Shown: positions 1 to 12,375 of the stretch, piece after piece
Position numbering within the stretch: the stretch's first letter is position 1
How the letters are laid out: each line of letters starts with the position of its first letter
NCBI GenBank assembly: GCA_036186865.1
Contig: AP025054.1
Span: 22,106,122 to 22,170,121, forward strand
Source: Eustoma russellianum
Taxonomy: Eukaryota > Streptophyta > Magnoliopsida > Gentianales > Gentianaceae
Direction: 5' to 3'
DNA: 64,000 nucleotides
The notes under the pieces: generated by a model
What the model was told of the DNA's origin: nothing
What the model saw: only the letters and a program-made list of their open reading frames with translations
The model's database searches: none
Program-made: the position numbers and the translations under genes

Positions 1-1411
1 TTTGAACATCCAAATCTATAACCGGCCAGAATCGACGGTAAAATAACCCAGGAAAGCCATCCGGACTAGCTGCACTCGTCAGACTGAGATCCCATACTGC
101 CTGCTTCACTTCCTATAGGGAAGGCAAAGACAAAAGAGTTTGATTATCTGCATCTGATACTAACTGGGGAATGTACTGAATAATGGACTCGTGCTGCGTA
201 GTTGGTGCAACCGTAAAAAGGGCCTGATAATATCGGATCGCATCTAATTCAATATCTTGTAAAGTGTTACACTCCGGTCCATCATCTCGAAGAATCTGGC
301 GGATGGCTTGTTTACGCCGCCTATCCTCAACTGTTTGATGGAAAAATCAAGTGTTAGCATCTCCTTGTTGCAACCATTTGACATTTGCGTTTTGCTTCTA
401 AAATAATAGAGCACGAGATTGCGCAAGGCGTAAAGAACCCATGCTTTTATGATATTTCATCCGTGTGTGCTCCGACGGAGAAGAATCATAATCTCTTTCA
501 CAACGTGTTACTTTGGCCTCAGCAGCAACCACCGCGTCAAAGATATTGCCAAACACCTCTTTATTCCACTGTCGTAAATGGCACATGAGTTGGCACAATT
601 TAGAGTAAAAGCCCCACATGCCTCCAACTGCAGGAAATGATTGCCAATGGTGAATAACAAAGCTGTCAAACTCAGAATGAGTTGTCCAAACATCCAAATA
701 TCGAAATAAGCCAGCCACATTAGAAGTCTCTGCTGAGCACTCTAAAAAACAAGAGAATGATCTAAAGTAGTCCGATTAAGATGATGATAATGCATAGTGA
801 AAAATAGCTCAAAAAACCCAAGGTGCAAAGAAAACGACCCAATTGGCGCCAAATCCTGCCCAACCCACAGCCATCAGACCAAGTATAAGTAGAGCCATGA
901 AATTTAATCGACTGAAGGGAGTAGGCAGAGAGACAACCATTAAAATCCTGTAATGTGTGAAGTGGCGGCGATGACCGTCCCATATGCTCATCAAGCGACA
1001 AAAATGTATTAAAATGTCTGCCAACCAACCAAGGTAGATGTAAAGAGCCCTGAAAAGAAATAAGATCCGCCCATAGTGAACAACGCTCAATAATAGAATG
1101 AAGACCATAGACAAAAGTACACCGAAATGAGTCCCCCGAACGCAACCAACAAAACCGCATAGAATGGTTTTGAACACCAGGGCATTCTCCTTCCAGATTG
1201 AAGACTGAGTCTCTCCAAAATATCCAAATGTGATCATTACAAGAAAACACTGCTTGCGAAAATCCAAATTTAAGACAATATGAAACCAACATCGATGTTC
1301 TATCCTTAGGTTCAATAATAACAAGAAGATGCAAATGGTATCGACGAACTAATAATAATAGACGATCTGTTGACGTATGAATACCTCTGACATTCCAAAC
1401 TAAGACATTTA
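1..1411 (-). mobile_element. L1-type LINE, ORF2 endonuclease to start of reverse transcriptase (left part)
   Basis: Minus-strand non-LTR retrotransposon. Reading leftward from 1411, the frame opens with the endonuclease start typical of plant L1 ORF2 (V-L-V-W-N-x-R-G-I, about 1370-1407). It continues through 1334-762 with the peptide HLLVIIEPKDRTSM and the block GLGRIWRQLGRFL, then the EN-RT linker (718-398, YLDVWTTHSEFDSF) and the start of RT near 100-1. Frame changes and stops (for example near 350 and 405) show it is dead. It leaves the window at position 1. Its 5' part continues at 12376 because a copia element is inserted at 1412. The same segment recurs inverted at 28504-29913, including the same stop codons. 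Identification is strong; function is none now. Confidence 0.9.
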
Positions 1412-1539
1412 TGTTGAGAATGCTGTTTTTGAATAATTTTCAAAAGCATGATTTTAAGTGTTAAATGCTTAAAAAGTATCACTTAATATTATAAAACTAT
1501 CAAAAAGTTGAAACAAAGTTGAAATAAGTGAAAAAGTGA

Positions 1540-1860
1540 CGTCGATCTCTCAGGCAGAGACACGTGGATCGATCGATGTACATCATCCCCTACATCCATC
1601 GATCAATGTTGGACAGAATAGAACCAAAAACTTACTGTGAGACGTCGATCTCTCACGTGGATTGATCGACGTACGTCAGCCCCTCAAGTGAATCGATCGA
1701 CGTACGTCAGCCCCTCACATGGATTAATCCACGTCTCACAGAATCAAAAACAAAACTTACAGGGAGACATGGATCTCTCAACTATAGGGACGTCGATCGA
1801 TCGACGTATACATCAGTCTCTAAAATTGAGACATGGATCAATCGATGTCTGCAGAATTCT
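1540..1860 (+). repeat. Palindrome array in LTR U3 (ATCGATCGAT / ACGTACGT type)
   Basis: About 320 bp built from short, mostly self-complementary words: GATCGATCGATGTAC, CGATCGACGTACGT, GACGTCGATC and CACGTGGAT, separated by CAGCCCCTCA or CAGAATAGAAC-like spacers. Equivalent arrays lie in the other copies at 9810-10130, 28060-28390 (minus) and, in a diverged form, 24600-24835 (minus). The array lies about 1.2-1.5 kb upstream of the TATA box. The words contain CpG and ACGT cores, so they could bind regulators or attract methylation; the role is inference. Confidence 0.8.
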
Positions 1861-3010
1861 GAAAAATTCTCCAACATATGACAAACTAATACTCATTTTT
1901 GATATACACATGATCTTCTTTGCATGTAATGAGTTTTTAAACATTCTATATATGTTTATCATGTTTCAATACTTGGATTTTATGTGTTTATGAGTTCGTA
2001 TATGCATGTGTTATTCACTAACGTGCCAAGGAAGTTATTACAACTTACCACAAGGGCAAAGGAGTTTGTTTTGAGTTTTTTCAGGGTCTTATCAAATGGA
2101 TAATGTCCATATGAATGAAATTAAAAAGTTGGAGTATCTCTACACCCTTTTTGACATATTTGGCACTCAAGGGTATTTTGGTCATATTGGTGCTCAAGGG
2201 CATTTTGGTCATTTACATAGATTTATTTTCTGTGTAATGCTAAAATAGTTTCCCTATGGATGTCTCTTATATCATATTTATGATCTTCATAGTATTCTTG
2301 GTGATTCATGGACTTCATATCTATATTAACCATATATGCTATGGTTTTCGGTTTTCTCGGACTTCTTATGTTGTGACATTTATTTTGTCACATTCTATTG
2401 TCATCATGGTGTTATCATACCCATATTTTGGGACTTATTCTTTATTAGTTTCGGATGGATATTTGTCAAAAAGCTGAGAAACAATCAGCCACACTTGAAG
2501 GAGAGAAAAATGGAAGTAGTTGGGTCAAAGGGTGATATTTACTATGCAGCTAATTCTCACTATTATTCAGCCATTATTATCTGATTTTCTACTCACTTTG
2601 AACATTAAAAACGTTCATATATGTGTATGTGAGGTGGACAACTCAAATTTTGACATATGAGCAAGACTACATCACATGAACCGATCAAAACACTCTAAGA
2701 TAACATGTGGGCAAGGAGCTGTATTCTTGGCATCCTAAGTGGAATTATTTTCGGTTTTGGAAGCTGTAAATCTGCAGATTTGGTCAGCTATTATCCTTCC
2801 AAAGTTGTTGAAGAGGTTGAGCAAATGTGGAGGAAGAGGTGGTCATCCAAACCACTTGAACAAATCTGAAAATTCCTGCAGAAATTTTAGCATTCAAAAT
2901 GGTCCAATCACATGTCTTGAAAGTGCCAACTAATCAAGGTGATGAGGTGGTCTTCTAATCAAATGAAGACAAGTGAGATTGATGATGTGTCCACAAGGGG
3001 CTGCTCACAC

Positions 3011-3020
3011 CTATAAATAG
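3011..3020 (+). promoter_or_regulatory. LTR TATA box (5' LTR)
   Basis: CTATAAATAG is followed about 40-100 bp downstream by a C/T-rich leader. The same motif is at the same place in the paired LTRs (11298-11307 plus; 26871-26880 minus). It is the probable Pol II promoter of the element, with transcription predicted to start around 3045. Confidence 0.75.
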
Positions 3021-4096
3021 AAGTTGAGTTGAAGAAGGAAGACACACCACTTGAAGCTATCTTCTTCTCTTATTCTTCTTCTTCTCCATTCTTCATTCTT
3101 GTTCTTGCAGCTGACGTTATAGGTGATTTTGATTGTTATTGTGCTGAATACACACCTCTTGTACTCGTAAAAGCTGTAATTGATTAGCCATTCTAAAAGG
3201 CTATATCATTAGGTGGTGAGTTGATTACATTCTTGAGATTGTAAGGTTCTGTGGTCAAGTCTTAATTATGGTTGGTGTATAACCCAAGAATCAAGTACTT
3301 TGTAAGTTGTAAGGTGTTATTCACATAGTGAAAATCCAAGGAAAGGTGTTTCTTGGGACTAGAGTAGGTCACATTGACCGAACCAGGATAATTCTTGGTG
3401 TCTTTGTCTTTTTTAATTTTTTGCCTGTTTTTTTCACTGTTTCTGCGCTACATTTCTAAAATCTTGAAAAAATAGAAAAACATTTTCAAAAAATTTGATT
3501 TTTGGTTTCAACCAACTTCAGACTGTTAGCTTTCATTTACAATAAGAAACACTTGATTTGAGAAAAGAAAAGTTAGTCAAACAGTCATTGCAAGTTAGTT
3601 GCACAAATATGTTAGCAAACCTGACATGTCTTCAAAGTTTTGCAATTCTATATTATTTGTCTAGGATAATTGATCAAGTCTTTTTGGAAACATAAACTAC
3701 ACTTCCTAAGATTTGTTTTGACATAAAGATCGCACCTTTTGGATAAGTACACAAGGAGTTCAAGTTTTTCCAAGTTGATCAACGTTTCTGTCCTGTTCTG
3801 AAAACTCTGTGAGACTAAAAATTTTTACCTTTTTGAAGAGTCAAACGACTTTGAATTTCTCTCAAATTATTCTAGGAGTTATAAAATATCTTGAAGTTTA
3901 TTTCTAGAAAGTTTCAAAGGTTTTGAAGTTCTACACAAAGAGAAACACGTTTTTAAAGGCAGACTCTGATTTTGAAATTTATAGAATCAAATTTCAGAGG
4001 AGTTTTGAAAAGTTTTTTTAATACTGAAATTTCCGCTAACCACTATTCACCCCCTCCCTCTAGTGGTGTTTATTGCAGGTGTCATGGTCCAACAAT

Positions 4097-4108
4097 TGGT
4101 ATCAGAGC
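4097..4108 (+). other. Primer binding site, initiator-Met tRNA type
   Basis: TGGTATCAGAGC lies two bases after the LTR end. This is the standard copia primer site complementary to the 3' end of initiator methionine tRNA. It fixes the LTR boundary and the orientation of the element. Confidence 0.95.
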
Positions 4109-4259
4109 CAGGTTAACACCACTCTAAGGAATAAGGTTAACGCCACACTAAGAAGACAAAGTTAGTAGCAAGAGTACATTGGAGCTTTCTTGTTCAAATC
4201 AAAGGTACTCTATCTATTCACTATGTGCATTGATCTCTCACAAAGGTGAGTTGGAAGGT

Positions 4260-6206
4260 ATGTCTACTCAACGCCCTCTTCTTTTCGATTGTAATAATTT
4301 CGTCCATTGGAAACTTAGGATGAGGCTATTCTTAATGGCTATAGACATCGATTTATGGTTTATAGTTGAATATGGACCATACATTCCAATGAAGGTTGTA
4401 CATGTAAATGGTGTAACACAAGAAGTAGAAAAATATAAAAGTCAATGGTCAACTGAAGATAAAAAGAAAATGTCCATGAATGCTAAAGCTATGCAATTAC
4501 TTTTGAATGGACTAACGGCCTCTGAAGCAGAATATGTTTCAAACTGCATAAGTGCCCACGACATGTGGAAATCTTTAGAATTAAAGAATGAAGGTACTAG
4601 TGGTGTAAAAGAGTCTAAAATAAACATGCTTATGACTGAACTTGAGTCGTTTAAAATGTTGCCGAACGAATCCATAACATCTATGGATTTGAGAATTACT
4701 AACATTTTTAATGCACTTTAAGCTCTTGGTAAATCCTTTACTAGCAACGAGAAAGTCCAAAAAGTGCTACAAAGTCTTCCTACTGAATGGGATCCGAAGG
4801 TGACAGCGATAGAGGAAACCAAGTCTATTACAAAAATGGATGAACTAATTGGCTCACTAAAAGTTTACGAGGCTAAACTAAATCAAAGGCAGGCCGAGTC
4901 TTCTAAACAGTCTGGTAAAGATATAGCTTTTAGTTTAAATGAGTCTCTACAAGTAAATAAAGCCTGCTCAACAAGTAGTGATAATGAATTAGATGATGAT
5001 ATAATAATGGTGACTAGAAAACTTCGAAATTTTTTTAGGAAACGTCCGAATAAACCAAATAGGTCTAAACCTTCTTCTTCTTCTACCCTACAATCTAAAA
5101 ACTCAAAATCAAGTAAAATTGAAAACAATAAATGGTATGATAAAGAACTTAAGTGTTATGAGTGCGGAAAAAAAGGTCATATATCTTATGATTGTCCAGG
5201 TAAGAACGCTAAACCAACCAAGGAAGGTCCAAGGAGAAGGCCAAAGATGGTTCAATCAAAGAAAGAGAAACGTGCACTCAAAGCAAGCACATGGAGTGAT
5301 TCTTCAGACTCAGAATCTGAGAACTCGGAGAATGAGGAAGCTCAAGTGTGCTTCGTCTCAAATGAGGTAATTTCTACTTCCGATTTTGATTCTGACACTT
5401 AGATGACTTTCGATGAAATGTATGATGAATTCATGAAAATGCATGCTCATTGTAAAAAGTTATCTAAAGAAAAAAAGAAACTAATTGAAGAAAATGACAA
5501 GTTGAAGACGTCCAACTTGGAATTTTCCAATCTATTAGAGTCTTTTAAGCAAGAGTCTTATAATACTCTTGACTCTTTGAAAGATAAAATTGAGTCATGT
5601 AGAAAAAGTGAACAAAACCTAAAAACTGAAAACAATATGCTAAAAACCAAAATGCATGATTGTGAAGAAGAAGTGTCTAAACTTAAATCAAGTAAGTTAG
5701 ACTTAGAGAAAACATTAGAACAATTTAAATCTGGCATAAACATGCTTGACACACTAATATCATCTCAAAAATATGAAAATGATAAAAAGGGTTTAGGGCA
5801 TATAGAAGAAAATGACAAGTTAGGCAAAAAGACTAACTTTGTATCATCTAAGTCTAAGTTGCCGTATAATACAACAAAATCAACTTTGCCTGCTACATCT
5901 TCTTCTACTCCTGCTTCTGCATATTCCGAGGCAAAAATGCAACATGCACCCATAAAAGCACACATATATAAACGTGCAACTAGGCAAAACTTTGCATCTA
6001 GACAACTTAGAAATTATGCCTATATGTATACAAATGTAACTAGACATAATGGAATGCAACCAACTCATTATAATGCATATAGACCTAAATACAGGAAACA
6101 TTCATATAAGGCTTATAGAAATGCATATAAATACACATACATAGCACCATATAAGAAACAAAATCATATGTCTTACTTTAGTCATCAAAAATCGGCCACA
6201 AAATAG
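4260..6206 (+). pseudogene. gag of the plus-strand Sirevirus-like element, broken
   Basis: Capsid/nucleocapsid protein of the element. The reading starts MSTQRPLLFD at 4260 (an upstream ATG at 4179 is in frame), runs through a UBN2-type capsid region, a CCHC zinc knuckle CYECGKKGHISYDCP (about 5155-5200), an acidic serine-rich stretch, then a long Lys/Glu-rich coiled coil (about 5403-5800) and a Tyr-rich tail. In-frame stops interrupt it at about 4719 and 5400; at both places the minus-strand copy has a sense codon, so these are later mutations of this copy. About 250 bp present in the minus-strand copy (near 20690-20940) is missing here after about 6226. The coiled coil is typical of Sirevirus gag. 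Confidence 0.9.
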
Positions 6207-6255
6207 TACATATAACCAAGGTACAACATGAAAGGAGGCAAAGTCAAAGAATGTA

Positions 6256-9200
6256 AAAACCAAATGGTTTTTAGATAGTGGATGTTCAAGGCACATGACG
6301 GGGAACCCCAAGCTATTCAGCAAATTGGAAGAAGTAAAGAACGGAGGAAAGGTAACATTTGGTGACAACAACCAAGGTAGAGTTGTTAGAAAAGGAACGG
6401 TTGGGGACCCAGATACATTTCAAATTAGCAATGTCCTTTTGGTAAGAAATTTATCTTACAATTTGTTAAGTTTTTCTCAATTAATTGATTGTGGTTATAA
6501 TGTTTCTTTCTTTCCTACTTCATGTAATATAACCAATAATGAAGGAGAAATTGTGTTAAAAGAAAGTAGAGATGGAAATATATATACTATATCTTTAAAC
6601 AACATATTAGATGCTAAAATTAAGTGCTTAGTACCACATGACTTTGATGTAAAGCTATGGCATAGATGATTAGGCCATATAGGTTTCTACAATTGAAAAA
6701 TTGATTAGAAAGAACCTTATAATAGGTTTACCTAGTCTTGAAATGAATAATTTTCAACTATGTGAAACTTGTATTAAGGGTAAACATAGTAAAGAAACAT
6801 TAAAGCCCAAACATGAAGTGAGTACTAGTCACATAGTAGCATTACTACACATAGATTTATTTGGTCCAAATAGGACAAAAAGTCTAGGTGGACACTATTA
6901 TGTATGTGTTGTAGTAGACGATTACTCACGATATGCATGGATATTATTTTTTACACAAAGATGATGCTTCATTAGAAATTGAAAAACTTGTTAAACAACT
7001 TGAAAATCTTTATGAAGAAAGTGTTAAAAGAATTAGAAGTGATAGAGGTGGAGAATTTAAGAATAAGAATATGATTAAATTTTGTGAACCAAATGGAATA
7101 AAACATGAATTTTCACCACCTAGAACACCACAACTAAATGGAGTTGTAGAACGTAAAAATAGAACCATACAAGAAATAGCAAGAATTATGCTATGTGAAA
7201 ATCATGTTCCCAAATTCTTATGGGCTGAAGCAGTAAATTGCGCATGTTACATTATAAATAGATTATCTATAAGAAAAAAGTTGAATAAAACACCTTATGA
7301 ACTATCAAACAACAGATTACCAAAAGTTGATTATTTACGTGTTTTTGGTTGTAAATGCTTTGTGCTAAACATTAAGGATAATTTAGATAAATTTGAACCA
7401 AAATCAATTGAATGTATTTTTGTTGGAAATTCAACAAATTCAAAAGCATATAGATGTTATAATCCAACATCTAAAAAGATCATTGAATCTATTCATGTAA
7501 AATTCAATGAGTATACTTATCTTGAAACAAATGATAATATAAAAAAGAAGTATGATTGAAACCATGAATATTTTCACAATGATGATGATTTTTCATTAGA
7601 ACCCACAATTGATCCTCTAGATTTAACTCCCCCTGAACATGAATTACATGAACCTTTAGAGGATATTGATCAAGAAAACCTTCAAATGGAAGAGTCAACT
7701 TTGAGAGATGTCCCAATAGAATATGAAAATATACATAGAAATGATATATTTGAAGAAGAAGTGAATGAACCTAGTCAACCTAGAAATTGGTGGCATATTA
7801 AAGATAAACAAAAGCATCCTAAGGAATTGATCACATGAGATTTAAATCAAGGGATAAGAACTCGGAGAAATATCAACAGAGTTGATTTTGCCGAGTTGCA
7901 TACATTAGTTTCTCACTTAGAACCAAAAATGTTAAAGAAGCTTTGGGTGATGCTTTTTGGGTGAATGCTATGTATGAAGAATTGAACCAGTTTACTAGGA
8001 ATGATGAATGAGATTTATTACCAAAACCTGATAATAAATCCATAATAGGTACTAAGTGGGTTTTTAGGAATAAGATGAATGAACATGGTGATATAGTAAG
8101 AAATAAAGCTAGTCTAGTCGCACAAGGATATAACCAACAAGAGGGTGTAGACTATGAAGAGACATTTGCACCCGTTGCACGCCTAGAAGCCATTAGATTA
8201 CTATTAGCCATTGCTAGTTTGAGTAATATCAAACTATTTCAAATGGATGTTAAAAGCGCCTTCTTAAATGAGTTTATATAAGAAGAAGTCTTTGTTAAAC
8301 AACCTCCGGGTTTTGAAGACTTAAAATATCCTAACCATGTATATAATCTAAAGAAAGCTTTATATGGTTTAAAAAAAAAGCTCCGAGAGCTTGGTATGAT
8401 AGATTTGCAAACTCTATCCTCGAAAAATAATTATAGGAGAGGAACCATAGATAATACCTTCTTTCTAAAAAGAAAAGAAAGTGATCTACTAATAGTCCAA
8501 ATCTATGTAGATGATATAATCTTTGGTTCAACCAATCCTACCTTAGTAAAAGACTTTGAAGATTGTATGTGAATTTGAAATGTCTATGGTAGGAGAACTC
8601 AACAATTTTTTAAGATTACAAATAAAACAAACTCCTCGGGGAATCCATATTAGTCAAATTAAGTATATCAATGACATGAGTAAAAATTTGGATTTGAAGT
8701 GTTGAAACCTACAACTGCCCACATGAGTGTAAGTACCAAGTTCGATAAAGATGAGAATGGAAAACCTTTTGACAACACACTTTATAGGTCTATGATTGGA
8801 TCATTATTGTATTTAACTGCATCAAGACCTGATATAATGTTTAGTGTGTGTATGTGTGCTAGGTTTCAATCTTGTCCAAAGATGTCACATTATAATGCGA
8901 TGAAAAAGATATTTAGATATATTAAACATACACCTCATTTAGGACTTTGGTATGATAGGAACTCTAAGTTGGAATTGTATGCATATAGTGATACTGATTA
9001 TGGTGGCTGTAAAATAGATAGAAAATCCACTAGTGGAACTTGTCAATTCATAGGAACCAACCTAATTTCTTGGTTTTCTAAGAAACAAGCTAGTGTAGCC
9101 TTTTCTACCACCGAAGCAGAATATATAGCTTTAAGCCTTTGTACCACACAAATCCTTTGGCTAAAACAGCAACTTAGTGACTTTGGTATTATAATGAGTC

Positions 9201-9451
9201 AGATTTCAATTTTCAACGATCGCACAAGTGCAATCAATCTTTCACAGAATTCGGTACTTCATTCTAAAGCCAAGCACATAGAATTTAGGTACTATTTTTT
9301 ACGAGACCATGTTCAAAATGTAAATATCATTACAGACCATATAAGAACTGATAACCAAGTTGCTGACATCTTTACCAAACCCCTAAGTCAAACCACTTTT
9401 GAAGCCTTACGAGACAAATTAGGAATGTTGTCCTATGATACTATAGCATGA
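6256..9451 (+). pseudogene. pol (protease, integrase, RT, RNase H) of the plus-strand copia element, broken
   Basis: Domains in copia order. Protease active site FLDSGCSRHMTG at about 6269-6300. GAG-pre-integrase region to LWHR at 6669, where a stop replaces the next residue. Integrase with CETCIKGKHSK, the aspartates in IDLFGP and RSDRGGEF, and the glutamate in GVVERKNRT (about 6760-7170). RT with GVDYEETFAPVARLEAIR (about 8144) and YVDDIIFG (about 8504-8527). RNase H with STSGTCQF, STTEAEY and VADIFTKPL (about 9028-9390). Frameshifts near 6960, 8380 and 8570 and stops near 7557, 7836 and 8279 make it non-functional. YVDDIIFG is the usual copia RT box, and the end IFTKPL...F..LR..LGM is family-typical. 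Confidence 0.93.
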
Positions 9452-9461
9452 TTTGCAAAAT

Positions 9462-9684
9462 AAAGGGGGAGAGAGAGAAATCATGATTTTAAGGTTAAAG
9501 TTATACAAGTGGTTCAGAGCATAAGTTGAGGGGGAGCTAGGTAGGAGAATATATGTTGAGGGGGAGAACATGTCCAAAAACCATTGGTATAGGCTAAAAC
9601 AATTGGTAAAATTGGTTTGCAAACAATTGGTAAAATATTTAAAATCATGTAATGTTATTTTGAAAATCATTCAAAAGGGGGAGA
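9462..9684 (+). other. Series of polypurine tracts before the 3' LTR
   Basis: Purine tracts at 9462-9470 (AAAGGGGGA), 9528-9535, 9559-9566 and 9673-9684 (AAAAGGGGGAGA). The last abuts the 3' LTR and is the likely primer for plus-strand DNA synthesis. Between them is a repeated CAATTGGTAAAA motif (9598-9645). Multiple tracts are a known Sirevirus feature. The equivalent zones of the minus-strand copies are at 17300-17520 and 15235-15450. Confidence 0.8.
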
Positions 9685-9685
9685 A

Positions 9686-12375
9686 TGTTGAGAATGTTGT
9701 GTTTGAATAATTTTCAAAAGCATAATTTTAAGTGTTAAATGCTTAAAAAGTATCACTTAATATTATAAAAGTATCAAAAAGTTGAAACAAAGTTGAAATA
9801 AGTGAAAAAGCGACGTCGATCTCTCAGGCAAAGACACGTGGATTGATCGATGTACATCATCCCCTAACATCGATCGATCGATGTTGGACAGAATAGAACT
9901 AAAAACTTACTTTGAGACGTCGATCTCTCACGTGGATCAATCGACGTATGTCAGCCCCTCACGTGGATCGATTGACGTACGTCAGCCCCTCACATGGATC
10001 GATCCACGTCTCATAGAATAAAAAACAAAACTTACAGTGAGACATGGATCTCTTAACTGTAGGGGTGTCGATCGATCAACGTATACATCAGTCTCTAAAA
10101 TTGAGACATGGATTGATCAATGTCTGCAGAATTTCGAAAAATTTCTTCAACATATGACAAACTAATACTTATTTTTGATATACACATGATCTTATTTGCA
10201 TGCAATGAGTTTTTAAACATTCCATATATGTTTATCATGTTTCATTACTTGATTTTATGTGTTTATGAGTTCGTATATGCATGTGTTATTCACTAATGTG
10301 CCAAGGAAGTTATTACAACTTACCACAAGGGCAAATGAGTTTGTTTTGAGCTTTTTCAGGGTCTTATCAAATGGATAATGTCCATATGCATGAAATTATA
10401 AAGTTGGAGTGTCTCTACACCCTTTTTGACATATTTGGCGCTCAAGGGTATTTTGGTCATATTGGTGCTCAAGGGCATTTTGGTCATTTACACAGATTTA
10501 TTTTCTGTGTAATGCTAAAATAGTTTCCCTATGGATGTCTCTTATATCATATTTATGATCTTCATATTATTCTTGGTGATTCATAGACTTCATATCTATA
10601 TTAACCATATATGCTATGGTTTTCAGTTTTCTCGTACTTCTTATGTTGTGACATTATATTCTCATCATGGTGTTATCATACACATATTTTGGGACTTATT
10701 CTTTATTATTTTCGGATGGATATTGGTAAAAAAGCTAAGAAACTATCAGCCACACTTGAAGGAGAGAAAAGTGGAAGTAGTTAGGTCAAAGGGTGATATT
10801 TACTATGCATCTAATTCTCACTAGTATTCAGCCATTATTATCTGATTTTATACTCATTTTTGAACATTAAAAATGTTCATATATGTGTATGTGAGGTGGA
10901 CAACTCAAATTTTGACATATGAGCAAGACTATATCACAAGAACCAACCAAAACACTCCAAGATGACATGTTGGCAAGGAGCTGTATTCTTGGCATCCTAG
11001 GTGGAATTAATTTCGGTTTTGGAAGCTGTAAATCTGCAGATTTGGTCAGCTATTATCCTTCCAAAGTTGTTGAAGAGGTTGAGCAAAAGTTGGAGGAAGA
11101 AGTGGTCATCCAAACCACTTGAACAAATCTGAAAATTCTTGCAGTTTTTTCAGCATTCAAAATGGTCCAATCACATGTCTTGAAATTGCCAACTAATCAC
11201 GGTGATGAGGTGGTCTTCTAATCAAATGAAGACAAGTGAGATTAATGATATGGAAGGTGACATTTGGGCATCCAAATCCACAAGGGGATGCTCACATCTA
11301 TAAATAGAATTGGAGTTGAAGAAGGAAGACACACCACTTGAAGCTATCTTCTTCTCTTATTCTTCTTCTTCTCCATTCTCCATTCTTGTTCTTGCAGCTG
11401 ATGTTATAGGTGATTTTGATTGTTATTGTGCTGCATACACACCTCTTGTACTCATAAAAGTTGTAATTGATTAGACATTCTATAAGGCTATATCAATAGG
11501 TGGTGAGGTGATTACATTCTTTAGATTGTAAGATGCTGTGATCAAGTCTTGATTAGGGTTCGTGTATAACCCAAGAATCAAGTACTTTGTAAGTTATATG
11601 GTGTCAATCCCATAGTGAAAATACAATAAAAGGTGTTCCTTAGGACTGGAGTAGGTCACATTGACCGAACCAGGATAATTCTTGGTGTCTTTGTCTTCTT
11701 TACTTTTCTGCCTGTTTTTTTCACAGTTTTTGCACTGAAATTGTAAAATCCGGAAAAAAATAGAAAAACATTTTCAAAAATTCTGATTTTTGGTTTCAAC
11801 CAACTTCAGAATGTTAGCTTTCATTCGAAATAAGAATCAGTTGATTTGAGCAAAGAAACGTTAGTCAAACAGTCATTGCAAGTTAGTTGCGCAAATCTGT
11901 CAGCAAAACTGACATGTCTTCAAATTTTTACAATTCTGTATTATTTGGATAGGATAATTGATCAAGGCTTTTTGAAAACATAAACAACACTTCCTAAGCT
12001 TTGTTTTGACATAAAGATTGCACCTTTTGGATAAGTACACAAGGAGTTCTAGTTTTTGAAACTTGAACAACTTTTCTGTCATGTTTTAAAAAATCTGTGA
12101 GACTAAAAGTTTTTAGCTTTTTGAAGAGACAAACAACTTTGTATTTCTCTCAAATTTTTACAGGAGTTATAAAATATCTTGAAGTTTATTTCTTGAAAGT
12201 TTCAAAGGTTTTGATGTTCTACACAAAGAGAAACAATTTTTTAAAGGTAGACTCTGATTCTGAAATTTATAGAATCATGTTTAGAGGAGTTTTGAAAAGT
12301 TTTTTTACTAGTGAAATTTCCGCTAACCACTATTCACCCTCTAGTGGTGTTTATTGCAGGTGTCATGGTCCAACA
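9686..12375 (+). repeat. 3' LTR (2690 bp) of the Sirevirus-like element
   Basis: Starts TGTTGAGAATG immediately after the polypurine tract and ends CCAACA before the ATTTA target duplication. Its partner is 1412-4094. The two differ by scattered substitutions and small indels (for example in 10650-10670 and 11240-11290), so the insertion is not recent. It includes the palindrome array (9810-10130), a TATA box CTATAAATAG (11298-11307) and the shared block (about 11625-11690). Confidence 0.95.

Larger units (their letters stand above)
1412..4094 (+). repeat. 5' LTR (2683 bp) of the Sirevirus-like element
   Basis: Begins TGTTGAGAATG and ends TCCAACA, directly followed by the primer binding site. 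It matches 9686-12375 and the reverse complement of 25798-28503 along its whole length. At about 2.7 kb it is unusually long for copia. It carries a palindrome array (1540-1860), a TATA box (3011-3020), a pyrimidine-rich leader (3060-3110) and a ~60-bp block near 3343-3405 that recurs in other LTRs of the window. ORFs inside it (for example 1637-1993 and 2256-2584) are not conserved coding sequence. Confidence 0.95.
1412..12375 (+). mobile_element. Complete Sirevirus-like Ty1/copia retrotransposon with both LTRs
   Basis: Full element flanked by a perfect 5-bp target duplication ATTTA (1407-1411 and 12376-12380). It starts TGTTG and ends CCAACA. Order: 5' LTR, tRNA-iMet primer site, gag with a zinc knuckle and long coiled coil, protease, integrase, reverse transcriptase, RNase H (the copia order), a 230-bp 3' non-coding zone with several polypurine tracts, and 3' LTR. 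Long LTRs, a long gag coiled coil and multiple polypurine tracts fit the Sirevirus (SIRE/Maximus) group. Several nonsense codons and frameshifts, plus visible divergence between its LTRs, mark an old inactive copy. It sits at the start of LINE ORF2, in the opposite orientation to the LINE. Confidence 0.95.

Noticed and set aside
1637..2584. Several ORFs of 73-118 residues in the 5' LTR (and counterparts at 10531-11122 and 27333-28147)
   Set aside because: Non-coding LTR; reading frames are not maintained between the three LTR copies.
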